Assembly: GCA_021839785.1 (NCBI GenBank)
Contig: JAKCAB010000284.1
Location: 1 to 23,192, forward strand
From: a bacterium
GTDB lineage: Bacteria > Verrucomicrobiota > Verrucomicrobiae > Limisphaerales > J093
Direction of reading: 5' to 3'
DNA: 23,192 nt
Below, piece by piece: positions 16,536 through 23,192 of the stretch (within the stretch, counting starts at the first letter, position 1; each line of letters starts with the position of its first letter). A program made the translations under genes and the position numbers. The notes under the pieces are model-generated. The model worked only from the letters and a program-made list of their open reading frames with translations, had not been told where the DNA came from and searched no databases.

Positions 16536-17423
16536 TCAATAGACAGCCAGCGTTTCCAGCACGGCCCGCGTGCGGGGCACTTCGTGGGTGCGGAACAGAT
16601 CGGTTTTTCCCAGCGCGGCCAGCACCGCGAAGAACGGCTCCGCGCATCGCACTTCCTCACGAAAAAACTCGAAAGCGTGCGGCAGGGCGTGGCAGAGCGG
16701 AAAACCCAATGCCCGAAGCCGAAAACTGTTTAGAAAAACCTGCATCTGGTGCCGCACGCGCACCGCGCTGTCCTGAAGGTTGCGGTAATAAAAGCCCAAG
16801 CCCGGGTCGATGAAGATCTTGGTCACACCGTTCGCGGCGGCGGATTCGATCGCCCGCGCAAAGTAATCGTACATCAGTTGGATCGGGTCGGCGCCGAAGT
16901 CGAAATCGCCGACTGCCCGGACGTTCGCACCTTGCACGTAACAAACGATCACCGCCGCGTCGTGATCGGCCACCATCCGGAACATTTCGGCAGTGCGTTC
17001 CGTGCCCGTGAGGTTTAACACCGCGGCCCCGACCTCGAGACACGCGCGGGTGACGGCGGGCTGGTACGTCTCGACCGACACCGGGATGCCGCCGGCCGTC
17101 AGTTCCTTCACGACGGGCAACAGCTTGTTGTTCTGTCCAGCGTCATCCACCCGCGCCGCCTGGGCGAGCGATGACTCGGCGCCGACGTCCACGATCTCCG
17201 CGCCTTGCGCCGCCAATACCCGTCCGCGGCGAATGGCCCTGTCGGCGGTCAGGGAGACGCTCTCGCGATACCACGAATCGGGGGAGAGGTTGACCACGCC
17301 CATGATGGCCGGGCGCGAATTGAAGGCGAGGAGGTGGTTGCCCACGGCGAACTCGCGCACGGGGCACTTGGCGGCGGCGCGATGTTCGGCCAGCAGATCG
17401 GCCAGATGCTCCAAGGTCAGCAT
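16536..17423 (-). CDS. Divergent dihydropteroate-synthase-like protein
   Basis: This 295-residue protein carries a pterin-binding TIM-barrel pattern. IMGVVNLSPDSWY at about 40-52 corresponds to the MGILNVTPDSF motif and keeps the Asn and Asp. AEIVDVGAESS at about 75-85 corresponds to DIGGESTRPG but lacks TRPG. IPVSVETYQPAV at about 113-124 stands for P-SVDT-KP-V with Asp replaced by Glu and Lys by Gln. VLNLTGTE replaces INDI, and IDPGLGFYYRN replaces DPGFGFGK without the lysine. The Ser-Arg-Lys loop is not evident. FRTHEVPRTRAVL near the C-terminus matches the final RVHDV motif. It may still bind a pterin, but many substrate contacts differ, so folate synthesis is doubtful. It lies 42 bases downstream of tRNA-Arg on the same strand. 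Confidence 0.8.
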   Translation of the reverse strand: MLTLEHLADLLAEHRAAAKCPVREFAVGNHLLAFNSRPAIMGVVNLSPDSWYRESVSLTADRAIRRGRVLAAQGAEIVDVGAESSLAQAARVDDAGQNNKLLPVVKELTAGGIPVSVETYQPAVTRACLEVGAAVLNLTGTERTAEMFRMVADHDAAVIVCYVQGANVRAVGDFDFGADPIQLMYDYFARAIESAAANGVTKIFIDPGLGFYYRNLQDSAVRVRHQMQVFLNSFRLRALGFPLCHALPHAFEFFREEVRCAEPFFAVLAALGKTDLFRTHEVPRTRAVLETLAVY

Positions 17424-17465
17424 GAACAGGAGTCTAGGTTGCGGCGTGAGAAAGCCAAGGCAAGG

Positions 17466-17542
17466 TGGCGCGCCCGCCGCGACTCGAACGCGGGACCACC
17501 TGCTTAGAAGGCAGGTGCTCTATCCAACTGAGCTACGGGCGC
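17466..17542 (-). tRNA. tRNA-Arg (anticodon UCU)
   Basis: On the minus strand a full cloverleaf reads from 17542. The acceptor GCGCCCG pairs with CGGGCGC. The D arm is GCTCAGTTGGATAGAGC. The anticodon stem CCTGC/GCAGG encloses CTTCTAA with anticodon TCT, and the T arm CCGCG-TTCGAGT-CGCGG follows. The discriminator is G, followed by an encoded CCA (17466-17468). It reads AGA codons, which are rare in this GC-rich sequence. Confidence 0.97.
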
Positions 17543-17700
17543 AACCTCGCGAAAACGGGCAGAAATCAAACCCCAGACCACCCGGTTCCGCATGGCGATA
17601 TGTTGCGAGAAATCGCCAAACGGGCAAGCAGTTTTGGGCCGCCGCCGTCTATCGGTCCCGCGCCGAATCGCGCTCGACGGCGGGGCGGGTGTTCGGAAGC

Positions 17701-18171
17701 ATGCCGGCCACGATGACGCCGCCGTTGTTTATCGTGGATGCGTTTGCGGCCGCCCCCTTCACGGGAAATCCGGCCGCGGTTTGTGTGTTGCCCGCCCCGG
17801 CGGCCCCGCGCTGGATGCAGCGGGTCGCCGCCGAGATGAACCAGTCTGAAACCGCCTTTGTCTCGCCGCGAGCCGACGGCTGGGACTTGCGCTGGTTCAC
17901 GCCGAAGATCGAAGTGGCGCTGTGCGGGCACGCCACGCTGGCCAGCGCCCAAGTGCTTTGGGAAACTGGTCGCGTGCCGCGCAGCGAGGTCATCCGGTTT
18001 TGGACTGCCAGCGGAGTCTTGAACGTGCGGGCGGTGGACGCGCGCATCGAAATGGACTTTCCCGCCAAGCCGGTGGCACCCGCGGTCGCGCCGCCAGAAT
18101 TTGCCGAGGCGCTGGGAGCAACGCCGGTGTTTGTTGGCCGCAGCGAGTTGCTGGGGGTGACCCCAGACTGA
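17701..18171 (+). pseudogene. PhzF family protein, C-terminal half missing
   Basis: From the ATG at 17701 the 156-residue product matches the first domain of PhzF/diaminopimelate-epimerase-fold isomerases. It shows FIVDAFAAAPFTGNPAAVCV, the catalytic-region glutamate in MNQSETAFV, WFTPKIEVALCGHATLAS, and the link ATPVFVGRSELL. Family members run to about 260-300 residues, with a second domain carrying a D-P-V-T-G-S-A-H motif. Here TGA at 18169-18171 ends the frame just after the start of the second domain. I find no continuation in the other frames before yebC at 18340. The catalytic cleft lies between the two domains, so the product is unlikely to be active. Truncation looks like a deletion rather than a single frameshift. 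A functional half-protein is a less likely reading. Confidence 0.75.
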
Positions 18172-18280
18172 TTGCCACCACCTCGAAGCCAATGAAGCCC
18201 TGCGGCTGACGGAGATTCGCGTAGGGACTGGAGCGGTGCATCTTTGTGATTCAACTCCGCGTGGGCAGCGGGTACGGTGG

Positions 18281-18300
18281 GCGGTCGCTGGCGGTCGCTG
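18281..18300. repeat. Perfect 10-bp tandem duplication
   Basis: GCGGTCGCTG occurs twice in direct succession (18281-18290, 18291-18300) in the 168-base gap between the truncated phzF and yebC. Confidence 0.8.
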
Positions 18301-18339
18301 TTTGGGTGCGAGTTCGAGCAGCAATTTGAATGAGTTCGT

Positions 18340-19074
18340 ATGTCTGGCCATAGCAAATGGGCGAAGGTTAAGCATTTCAAAGGTGCGATCGACGCCAAGC
18401 GCGCGCGCATTTTCGCCAAGTTGTCCCGCGAGGTGACCATCGCCGCCAAGATCGGCGGCGGGGATCCTGACCTCAACCCGCGGCTGCGCCTGGCCATGCT
18501 CAAGTGCCGCAGCGCGAACATGCCGTCGGACAACGTCGAGCGCGCCATCAAAAAGGGCACCGGCGGCGGCGAAACTGCGAGTTACGAAGACCTCACGTAC
18601 GAGGCCTTTGCCCCGCACGGGGTGGCGCTGTTGATCGAAGTGAGCACCGACAACCGCAACCGCACGGCGGCGGAAATCCGCAGCATTCTCACGCGCCACG
18701 GCGGCAGCATCGCCACGGCGGGCGCGGTAACGCGGTTGTTCCACCGGCAGGGCCAGATCATCGTCACGCGCGAGGCGGCCGACGAAGACCGATTGATGAC
18801 GCTTGCGATCGAGGCCGGCGCGGAAGATTTCAAGGCCGAACCGGAAGGATTTGAAATCCTGACGACCCCGGCGCAGTTCGAGGCCGTCCACCGCAGCGTG
18901 GAAGCTCAAGGCATCAAGTTCGCCAGCGCTGAAGTCACGCACTGGCCCCAAGTGTCGGTGCCGCTCGCCGATCCCGCGGCGGTCGCGACGGTGACCGGTC
19001 TGATCGAGGAACTCGAAGACCACGATGACGTGAAGGAGGTCTTTGCCAACGCCGAATTCCCCGCCACCGACTGA
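18340..19074 (+). CDS. YebC/PmpR family protein
   Basis: This 244-residue protein has the usual family length. It begins with the near-invariant MSGHSKWAKVKHFKGAIDAK, then GGGDPDLNPRLRLAM, NMPSDNVERAIKKGTGG, YEAFAPHGVALLIEVSTDNRN and ITRHGG-type segments, all three family domains being present in order. Members act as DNA-binding regulators (PmpR) and, according to later work on the family, as translation factors that relieve stalling at proline-rich stretches. I cannot tell which applies here. It is followed after 48 bases by the RND-type transporter on the same strand, which suggests a shared transcript. Confidence 0.96.
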   Translation: MSGHSKWAKVKHFKGAIDAKRARIFAKLSREVTIAAKIGGGDPDLNPRLRLAMLKCRSANMPSDNVERAIKKGTGGGETASYEDLTYEAFAPHGVALLIEVSTDNRNRTAAEIRSILTRHGGSIATAGAVTRLFHRQGQIIVTREAADEDRLMTLAIEAGAEDFKAEPEGFEILTTPAQFEAVHRSVEAQGIKFASAEVTHWPQVSVPLADPAAVATVTGLIEELEDHDDVKEVFANAEFPATD

Positions 19075-19122
19075 TGGAACCGCTCCGCCCAGGACCCGAA
19101 CGCGCGCGCCGTTCTCGCCGGC

Positions 19123-21909
19123 ATGCGTGAGCCCCGCGAATCGTTGGTTGTGCGGGCGTTGAAAGGTCTTGCGGACCTGGTGTTCCGCTACCCGCGGTGG
19201 TTCTTCTACCCGCAGGCGGTGCTGTTCCTGGCGAGCGTGCTCTTCACGGTGCGGCACCTTGAATTCGACACGGACCGCAACCATCTCGTCGGCCAGGACA
19301 AGAAGTACCACCAGGCCTTCCTGAAGTATAAACGCGAGTTCGCCTCGCAGGACGAGTTGGTGACCATCGTCGAAAGCGAAGACATCGAGAAGAACCGCCA
19401 GTTCGTCGAACGTTTGGGCGCGCGGTTGGAGCGGGAAACGAACATCTTCACCGACGTCTTTTACAAAGGCGACCTCCCGATGATGGGGCCGAAGGCGCTG
19501 TTGTTCGTCACCAACGACACGATCCTGGTCGAGATGGCGCAACGGCTCCAGGAGGCGCGCCCGGTGCTCAACCACCTGACGCAGGTCACCAACCTGAATT
19601 CGTTGTTTCGGATGGTGATCAACCAGTTTTATGCGCAGATGCGGTCCACGGCGCCGGGGCCGAATGCGCAGGCCGACGCGCTGATGCAGGCTTTGCCGGC
19701 GCTGGGGCGCATCGCCGATCAGGCGGCCGACGCGTTGAGCCGGCCGGGCAAGCCGCCGTCGCCGGGCATCACCGCGTTGTTTGGCGGCGGCGAAAAGGCG
19801 GAGCAGGAAATATACATCACCTTCGCGACGAACCGGCTTTATCTGGTGACGGCGCGCCCGCGGAACGACCATTTGAACGAGCGGGCGGTGGAGCGGCTGC
19901 GTCAATTGCTCGCCCAGACGCGCGCCGAAGTACCGGGGGTGAACGTTGGTCTGACCGGCGGGCCGGTGCTCGAGGTGGATGAGATGGCCCAGTCACAGCA
20001 CGACACCACGGTGGCGGCGATCATGTCGCTGGTGATTTGTGCAGCGCTCTTCATCTACGGCTATCAGGAGACTGGGCGCCCGGTGAAGGCGACGTTGTGT
20101 CTGGTCGTGGGCCTGGCTTATACGTTCGGTTTTGCGACGCTGGTCATCGGCCATCTCAACATTTTGACGATCACGTTTCTACCGATGCTGATCGGATTGG
20201 CGATCGATTTCGGCATTCACCTGGTCAGCCGCTACGAGGAGGAGTTGCGGCACGGTTTGACCGAGCGGGAGGCGATGGAGATCGCGATGGTCAACACGGG
20301 GCAGGGCATTTTCACTGGCTGTTTCACCACCGCAGGCGCATTCCTGGCGATGGGTCTCACGGACTTCAAAGGCATTGAGGAAATGGGTGTGATCAGCGGC
20401 GCGGGGCTGGTGATCTGCCTGGTGCCGATGATCACGCTCCTGCCGGTGCTCCTGCTCCGCGGCCGGCAGAACACGCTCGACCATCTGCCGCACTCGCCCG
20501 AGATGGATCCGCGAGCCCGCCTGGAGCGGTTGTGGCTGGACCGCCCCTGGCTGGCGGTGGGTGCGGCGCTGACGTTGTGCGCGCTGGCGGCCTGGAAGGT
20601 GCCGAAGGTGTGGTTCGACTACAACCTGCTCCACATGCAATCCGCCGGTTTGCCGGCCGTCGTGTACGAGCACAAACTCATCGACAACGCGAACCGCTCG
20701 GTGATTTTCGGCGTGGTCACGGCCGATTCGCTCGACCAAGCCCGCGAACTGCAGCAGCGCCTGGAGAAACTCCCGTCGGTGGCGAGCGTGGATTCGATGA
20801 TCCCGTACCTCACCGAAGATCAAAGCCGGAAGTTGAGCCTGATCCGTCAGGTCCGTGCGCAGCTCGCGGGGCTGCGCTTCGCCGACCTCGACCCCGACCC
20901 CGTGAACCTGGCCGATTTGCGGCTGACCGTGCGCACCCTCCAGGCCTGTCTCGGGCTGGGCGTCTCGGCGTCGGAACGCGAAGGCGAGGAGGCGGTTTCC
21001 ACCTCGCTGCGCGACGTGCGCGCCGCCCTGGTCCGCTTGAACGAGGCGGTTGGCGATGCCGACCCGGACGTCGCCGCGCAAAAGCTCGGCGTGTTCCAAC
21101 GCGCCTTGCTCAGCGACCTCGAATCCACGCTGGCGGCGATCCAGAACCAAGACGACACGGCGCCGTTGCGTCCCGAGGACATCCCCGCGCCGTTGCGGCA
21201 CCGTTTCGTGAGCAAGACCGGCACCAGCTACCTGCTCCAGGTCAATCCGAAATCCAATGTCTGGGACCGCGCAAACCAGGCGGTCTTCGTGCGCGACCTG
21301 CGCAGTGTGTACCCCGACGCCACCGGCGAGCCGGTGCAACTTTACGAGTACACCACGCTCTTGAAGGACAGCTACGTGACGGCGGCATACTACGCGCTGG
21401 CAGCCGTGGTGCTGCTCGTGCTGATCCATTTTCGCAGTCTGGTCTGCGTGGCGCTGGCGTTGCTCCCGGTGGTGCTGGGCACGCTCTGGCTGGTGGGATT
21501 CATGGGGTGGGTGGGCGAGCCTTTCAACCCGGCAAACATCATGACGTTGCCGCTGGTGGTCGGCATCGGCGTGACCAACGGCATCCACGTGCTGAACCGG
21601 TTCGCCGAGGAGCGCAACGCCAGCATTTTCTCCCGCAGCACGGGCAAGGCAGTGCTGCTTTCGGCGCTGACCACCACGGCTGGCTTCGGAAGCCTGCTGC
21701 TGGCCAAACATCAGGGCATCGCCAGCCTCGGCCTGATCATGGCCATCGGTACGGCCACCTGCATGGTGGCGGGGTTGACCGTGCTGCCGGCGCTGCTGAC
21801 TTTGTTGGACCGCTTCGGTTGGCGGCTGCCGCTCAAGGCCCAAGGCCACTACACGCATCTCCGGGCGAACGATCCTGGCGCTGTCAGCACGGGGATCCCC
21901 AAAGATTAA
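19123..21909 (+). CDS. RND/MMPL superfamily transporter, HpnN-like
   Basis: This 928-residue inner-membrane protein has two similar halves. Each has one N-terminal helix (first at about 26-44), a large periplasmic domain and a block of five further helices (first block from about 295, second from about 745). The first half has GLAIDFGIHLVSRYEEEL, with the membrane aspartate used for proton coupling. The second half has VGIGVTNGIHVLNRFAEER, where that position is Thr/Asn. The layout and sequence resemble HpnN, the hopanoid-associated lipid exporter, and other MMPL lipid transporters. The ATG at 19123 precedes MREPRESLVVRALKGLAD and gives a normal cytoplasmic start. No squalene/hopene cyclase gene is in the window, so the lipid cargo is inferred by family only. 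Confidence 0.9.
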   Translation: MREPRESLVVRALKGLADLVFRYPRWFFYPQAVLFLASVLFTVRHLEFDTDRNHLVGQDKKYHQAFLKYKREFASQDELVTIVESEDIEKNRQFVERLGARLERETNIFTDVFYKGDLPMMGPKALLFVTNDTILVEMAQRLQEARPVLNHLTQVTNLNSLFRMVINQFYAQMRSTAPGPNAQADALMQALPALGRIADQAADALSRPGKPPSPGITALFGGGEKAEQEIYITFATNRLYLVTARPRNDHLNERAVERLRQLLAQTRAEVPGVNVGLTGGPVLEVDEMAQSQHDTTVAAIMSLVICAALFIYGYQETGRPVKATLCLVVGLAYTFGFATLVIGHLNILTITFLPMLIGLAIDFGIHLVSRYEEELRHGLTEREAMEIAMVNTGQGIFTGCFTTAGAFLAMGLTDFKGIEEMGVISGAGLVICLVPMITLLPVLLLRGRQNTLDHLPHSPEMDPRARLERLWLDRPWLAVGAALTLCALAAWKVPKVWFDYNLLHMQSAGLPAVVYEHKLIDNANRSVIFGVVTADSLDQARELQQRLEKLPSVASVDSMIPYLTEDQSRKLSLIRQVRAQLAGLRFADLDPDPVNLADLRLTVRTLQACLGLGVSASEREGEEAVSTSLRDVRAALVRLNEAVGDADPDVAAQKLGVFQRALLSDLESTLAAIQNQDDTAPLRPEDIPAPLRHRFVSKTGTSYLLQVNPKSNVWDRANQAVFVRDLRSVYPDATGEPVQLYEYTTLLKDSYVTAAYYALAAVVLLVLIHFRSLVCVALALLPVVLGTLWLVGFMGWVGEPFNPANIMTLPLVVGIGVTNGIHVLNRFAEERNASIFSRSTGKAVLLSALTTTAGFGSLLLAKHQGIASLGLIMAIGTATCMVAGLTVLPALLTLLDRFGWRLPLKAQGHYTHLRANDPGAVSTGIPKD

Positions 21910-22102
21910 GTCTTCGCAGCGCAACGACCGCGGAACTCGGCCGGGTCATTGTGGATTCCGAGGTGTCCGCTGAATGCGCCAGGTCTTGGCTGCGCGCGTT
22001 TGAGCGGTGCTTCAAACGTTCGCAAGGCGCGCCACTCGGGCAGGAGCTTCCGCTGGCGGGGCAACGATCATCTGTGTGGCAAAACAAGTCACCGCCGCCG
22101 GC

Positions 22103-22130
22103 TTGAGTCTCCAGGGTGAGATGCTACTTT
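22103..22130 (+). promoter_or_regulatory. Candidate promoter of the superoxide dismutase gene
   Basis: TTGAGT (22103-22108) and TACTTT (22125-22130) are separated by 16 bases. They lie 46 bases upstream of the ATG at 22176. The match to consensus is weak (four and three of six). The leader contains a short AAACCG repeat (from about 22143). Confidence 0.25.
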
Positions 22131-22175
22131 CGGGATCGAACTAAAACCGAAACCGAAACCTGAAAGAATCGCAAC

Positions 22176-22802
22176 ATGCCACACGAATTACCTGCATTGC
22201 CGTACGCCAAAGAGGCCTTGGAGCCGCACATCGACGCGCTGACGATGGAGATCCATCACGGCCGGCACCACAAGGCTTACGTGGACAATCTCAACAAGGC
22301 CCTCGCGGGCAACGCCGCCCTCGAAGCCAGGCCGCTCGACGCGCTGATTGCCGACCTCGCCGGTGTGCCTGACGCCATCCGCGGCCCGGTACGCAACAAC
22401 GGCGGCGGCCACTGGAACCACAGTTTCTTTTGGAAAATCATGGCTCCGAAAGCCGGCGGCACACCCACCGGCGCCGTGGCCGACGCCATCAAGGCTGCGT
22501 TCGGAGGGTTCGACGAATTCAAGGCCAAGTTCGAGGCCGCAGGCGTGGGCCGGTTCGGCAGCGGCTGGGCCTGGCTGATGATCAACAGCGGCAAACTCGA
22601 AATCGCCTCCACAGCGAACCAGGACAACCCCCTCATGGGCAAAGCCGTTGCCGGCTGCGAAGGGAAGCCGATACTGGGAGTGGATGTCTGGGAACACGCC
22701 TATTACTTGAAATACCAAAACAAGCGCGCGGATTACCTCAAGGCTTGGTGGAACGTGGTGAACTGGGCGGAAGTCGCCCGGCTTTACGCCGCCGCGAAGT
22801 AG
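22176..22802 (+). CDS. sodA: Superoxide dismutase, Mn/Fe family (Mn-like)
   Basis: This 208-residue enzyme converts superoxide to oxygen and hydrogen peroxide. All four metal ligands are present: His27 (MEIHHGRHH), His82 ([10 protein letters not shown]), Asp170 and His174 ([15 protein letters not shown]). [13 protein letters not shown], with Gly at 76-78, and the STANQDNPL segment favour manganese over iron. No signal peptide is visible, so the enzyme should be cytoplasmic. The gene has its own upstream gap of 266 bases and a strong terminator 25 bases after the stop, so it is probably a single-gene transcript. Confidence 0.97.
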   Translation: MPHELPALPYAKEALEPHIDALTMEIHHGRHHKAYVDNLNKALAGNAALEARPLDALIADLAGVPDAIRGPVRNNGGGHWNHSFFWKIMAPKAGGTPTGAVADAIKAAFGGFDEFKAKFEAAGVGRFGSGWAWLMINSGKLEIASTANQDNPLMGKAVAGCEGKPILGVDVWEHAYYLKYQNKRADYLKAWWNVVNWAEVARLYAAAK

Positions 22803-22826
22803 TCCCCTCGCCAAAGTATTCGCACC

Positions 22827-22861
22827 AAGGCCATGATCGCTCGCCGCGGTCGTGGCCTTTT
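22827..22861 (+). terminator. Rho-independent terminator of sodA
   Basis: AAGGCCATGATCG (22827-22839) pairs with CGGTCGTGGCCTT (22847-22859) as a 13-bp stem with two G-U pairs and a 7-base loop. It ends in TTTT (22858-22861). Confidence 0.8.
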
Positions 22862-23015
22862 GCCTTCTGCCCGACCTCGCCCGCCGCGGGTGGAACAGGC
22901 AATTGGCCTGCCTTCCCAAACCCAGCTCTCCGGGGGACGAAACCCGGCCGTGCCTGCAAGCGTCGGGCGCTGGGCGCCGATCCGTGTTCTCCGGTGGAGA
23001 TCGACGGCGCCTGGC

Positions 23016-23192
23016 GGGTTGTTGATCTTCGTCGGAATTTCGTTCTGCTCCTTGCAAAGAGTCGCGTTTGTAATCGATACGTTGGCCTTCAAGCATCTAC
23101 GATCGCCTTTTCTCGACTACATGAACCTCACCGGCTGCTTTCCGCAAATCGTGGCCGGCCCGATCGAACGACGGCTGGGAAGCACGCAATTG
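23016..23192 (+). pseudogene. MBOAT-family O-acyltransferase fragment, N-terminus absent, runs off the window
   Basis: From about 23019 the frame encodes LLIFVGISFCSLQRVAFVID, then FLDYMNLTGCFPQIVAGPIER and on to the window edge. These match the GISFYTFQ-S-Y-IDVY and FPQLVAGPIER motifs of AlgI-like membrane-bound O-acyltransferases. In those proteins about 100 residues with several membrane helices normally precede GISF. The 154 bases between the sodA terminator and this point encode nothing similar in this frame (Pro/Arg/Gly-rich), and I saw no matching helices in the other frames. The gene therefore seems to have lost its 5' part, or it starts at TTG 23019/23022 as a short form. The unseen C-terminal part should hold the catalytic histidine. 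Confidence 0.65.

Noticed and set aside
17466..17542. A protein fragment ending in the well-known GLEPGTT/RDSNAGP-like peptide
   Set aside because: These peptides come from translating the tRNA-Arg gene and are not a protein.
17566..19905. A 779-codon minus-strand open frame
   Set aside because: It spans antisense to phzF, yebC and the transporter, is Arg/His-rich and crosses gene boundaries, so it is a shadow.
20179..21924. A 581-codon minus-strand open frame
   Set aside because: Antisense to the RND transporter, which has clear membrane helices. The product is Gln/Arg/His-rich without domains.
1..23192. CRISPR array, prophage, insertion sequence or toxin-antitoxin pair
   Set aside because: No regularly spaced repeats, transposase, integrase, capsid or typical toxin motif was seen. 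The PIN domain at 11500 belongs to the PhoH fusion and is not a stand-alone VapC.

Overview
The window looks like a chromosomal segment from a GC-rich member of the Verrucomicrobiota, probably in or near the Pedosphaera/Limisphaera group. This placement is an inference from gene content, not from a marker search. It rests on a type II pseudopilin with the H-X9-DG motif, a Tat-exported Gfo/Idh/MocA oxidoreductase, the relic of an ECF sigma factor joined to a carboxypeptidase-regulatory-like protein, and long GC-rich housekeeping genes. Almost none of the supported genes has a visible Shine-Dalgarno sequence.

Layout. Positions 1-1280 are a graveyard. The 5' part of a family 2 glycosyltransferase (+) breaks off against the 3' end of a decayed sigma factor / carboxypeptidase-regulatory-like gene (-) that carries three separate lesions. 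Next come a Tat-signal Gfo/Idh/MocA oxidoreductase (-) and a pseudopilin (+). A long minus-strand block from 10018 down to 3758 encodes, in order of transcription, an M29 aminopeptidase, a PTS IIA (PtsN-like) protein, arginyl-tRNA synthetase, two small coiled-coil membrane proteins, an L,D-transpeptidase and a YaeQ-like protein. About 0.8 kb without a convincing gene (10019-10837) precedes a plus-strand pair, a glutathione-S-transferase-fold protein and a PIN-PhoH ATPase that overlap by four bases. A hairpin terminator follows, and beyond it an in-frame diverged copy of the PhoH C-terminus.

The second half holds a sodium:solute symporter preceded by a UreF-like protein (-), then a SCO1-like / DUF420 pair that probably serves cytochrome oxidase assembly (+). 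A divergent dihydropteroate-synthase-like protein (-) lies directly downstream of tRNA-Arg(UCU) (-). After these come a PhzF gene cut short at about half its length, a YebC/PmpR regulator, a 928-residue RND/MMPL transporter and a manganese-type superoxide dismutase with its own terminator (all +). The window closes inside a fragment of an MBOAT O-acyltransferase whose N-terminal part is missing.

How the genes work together. Most are housekeeping genes for translation, peptidoglycan cross-linking, respiration assembly and oxidative stress. I see no CRISPR array, phage, insertion sequence or recognised defence operon. The most unusual points are the divergent DHPS-like enzyme, the pair of small coiled-coil membrane proteins between argS and the L,D-transpeptidase, the coupled GST-fold/PIN-PhoH pair with a duplicated tail, the UreF homologue without a urease cluster, and several half-genes in different stages of decay.
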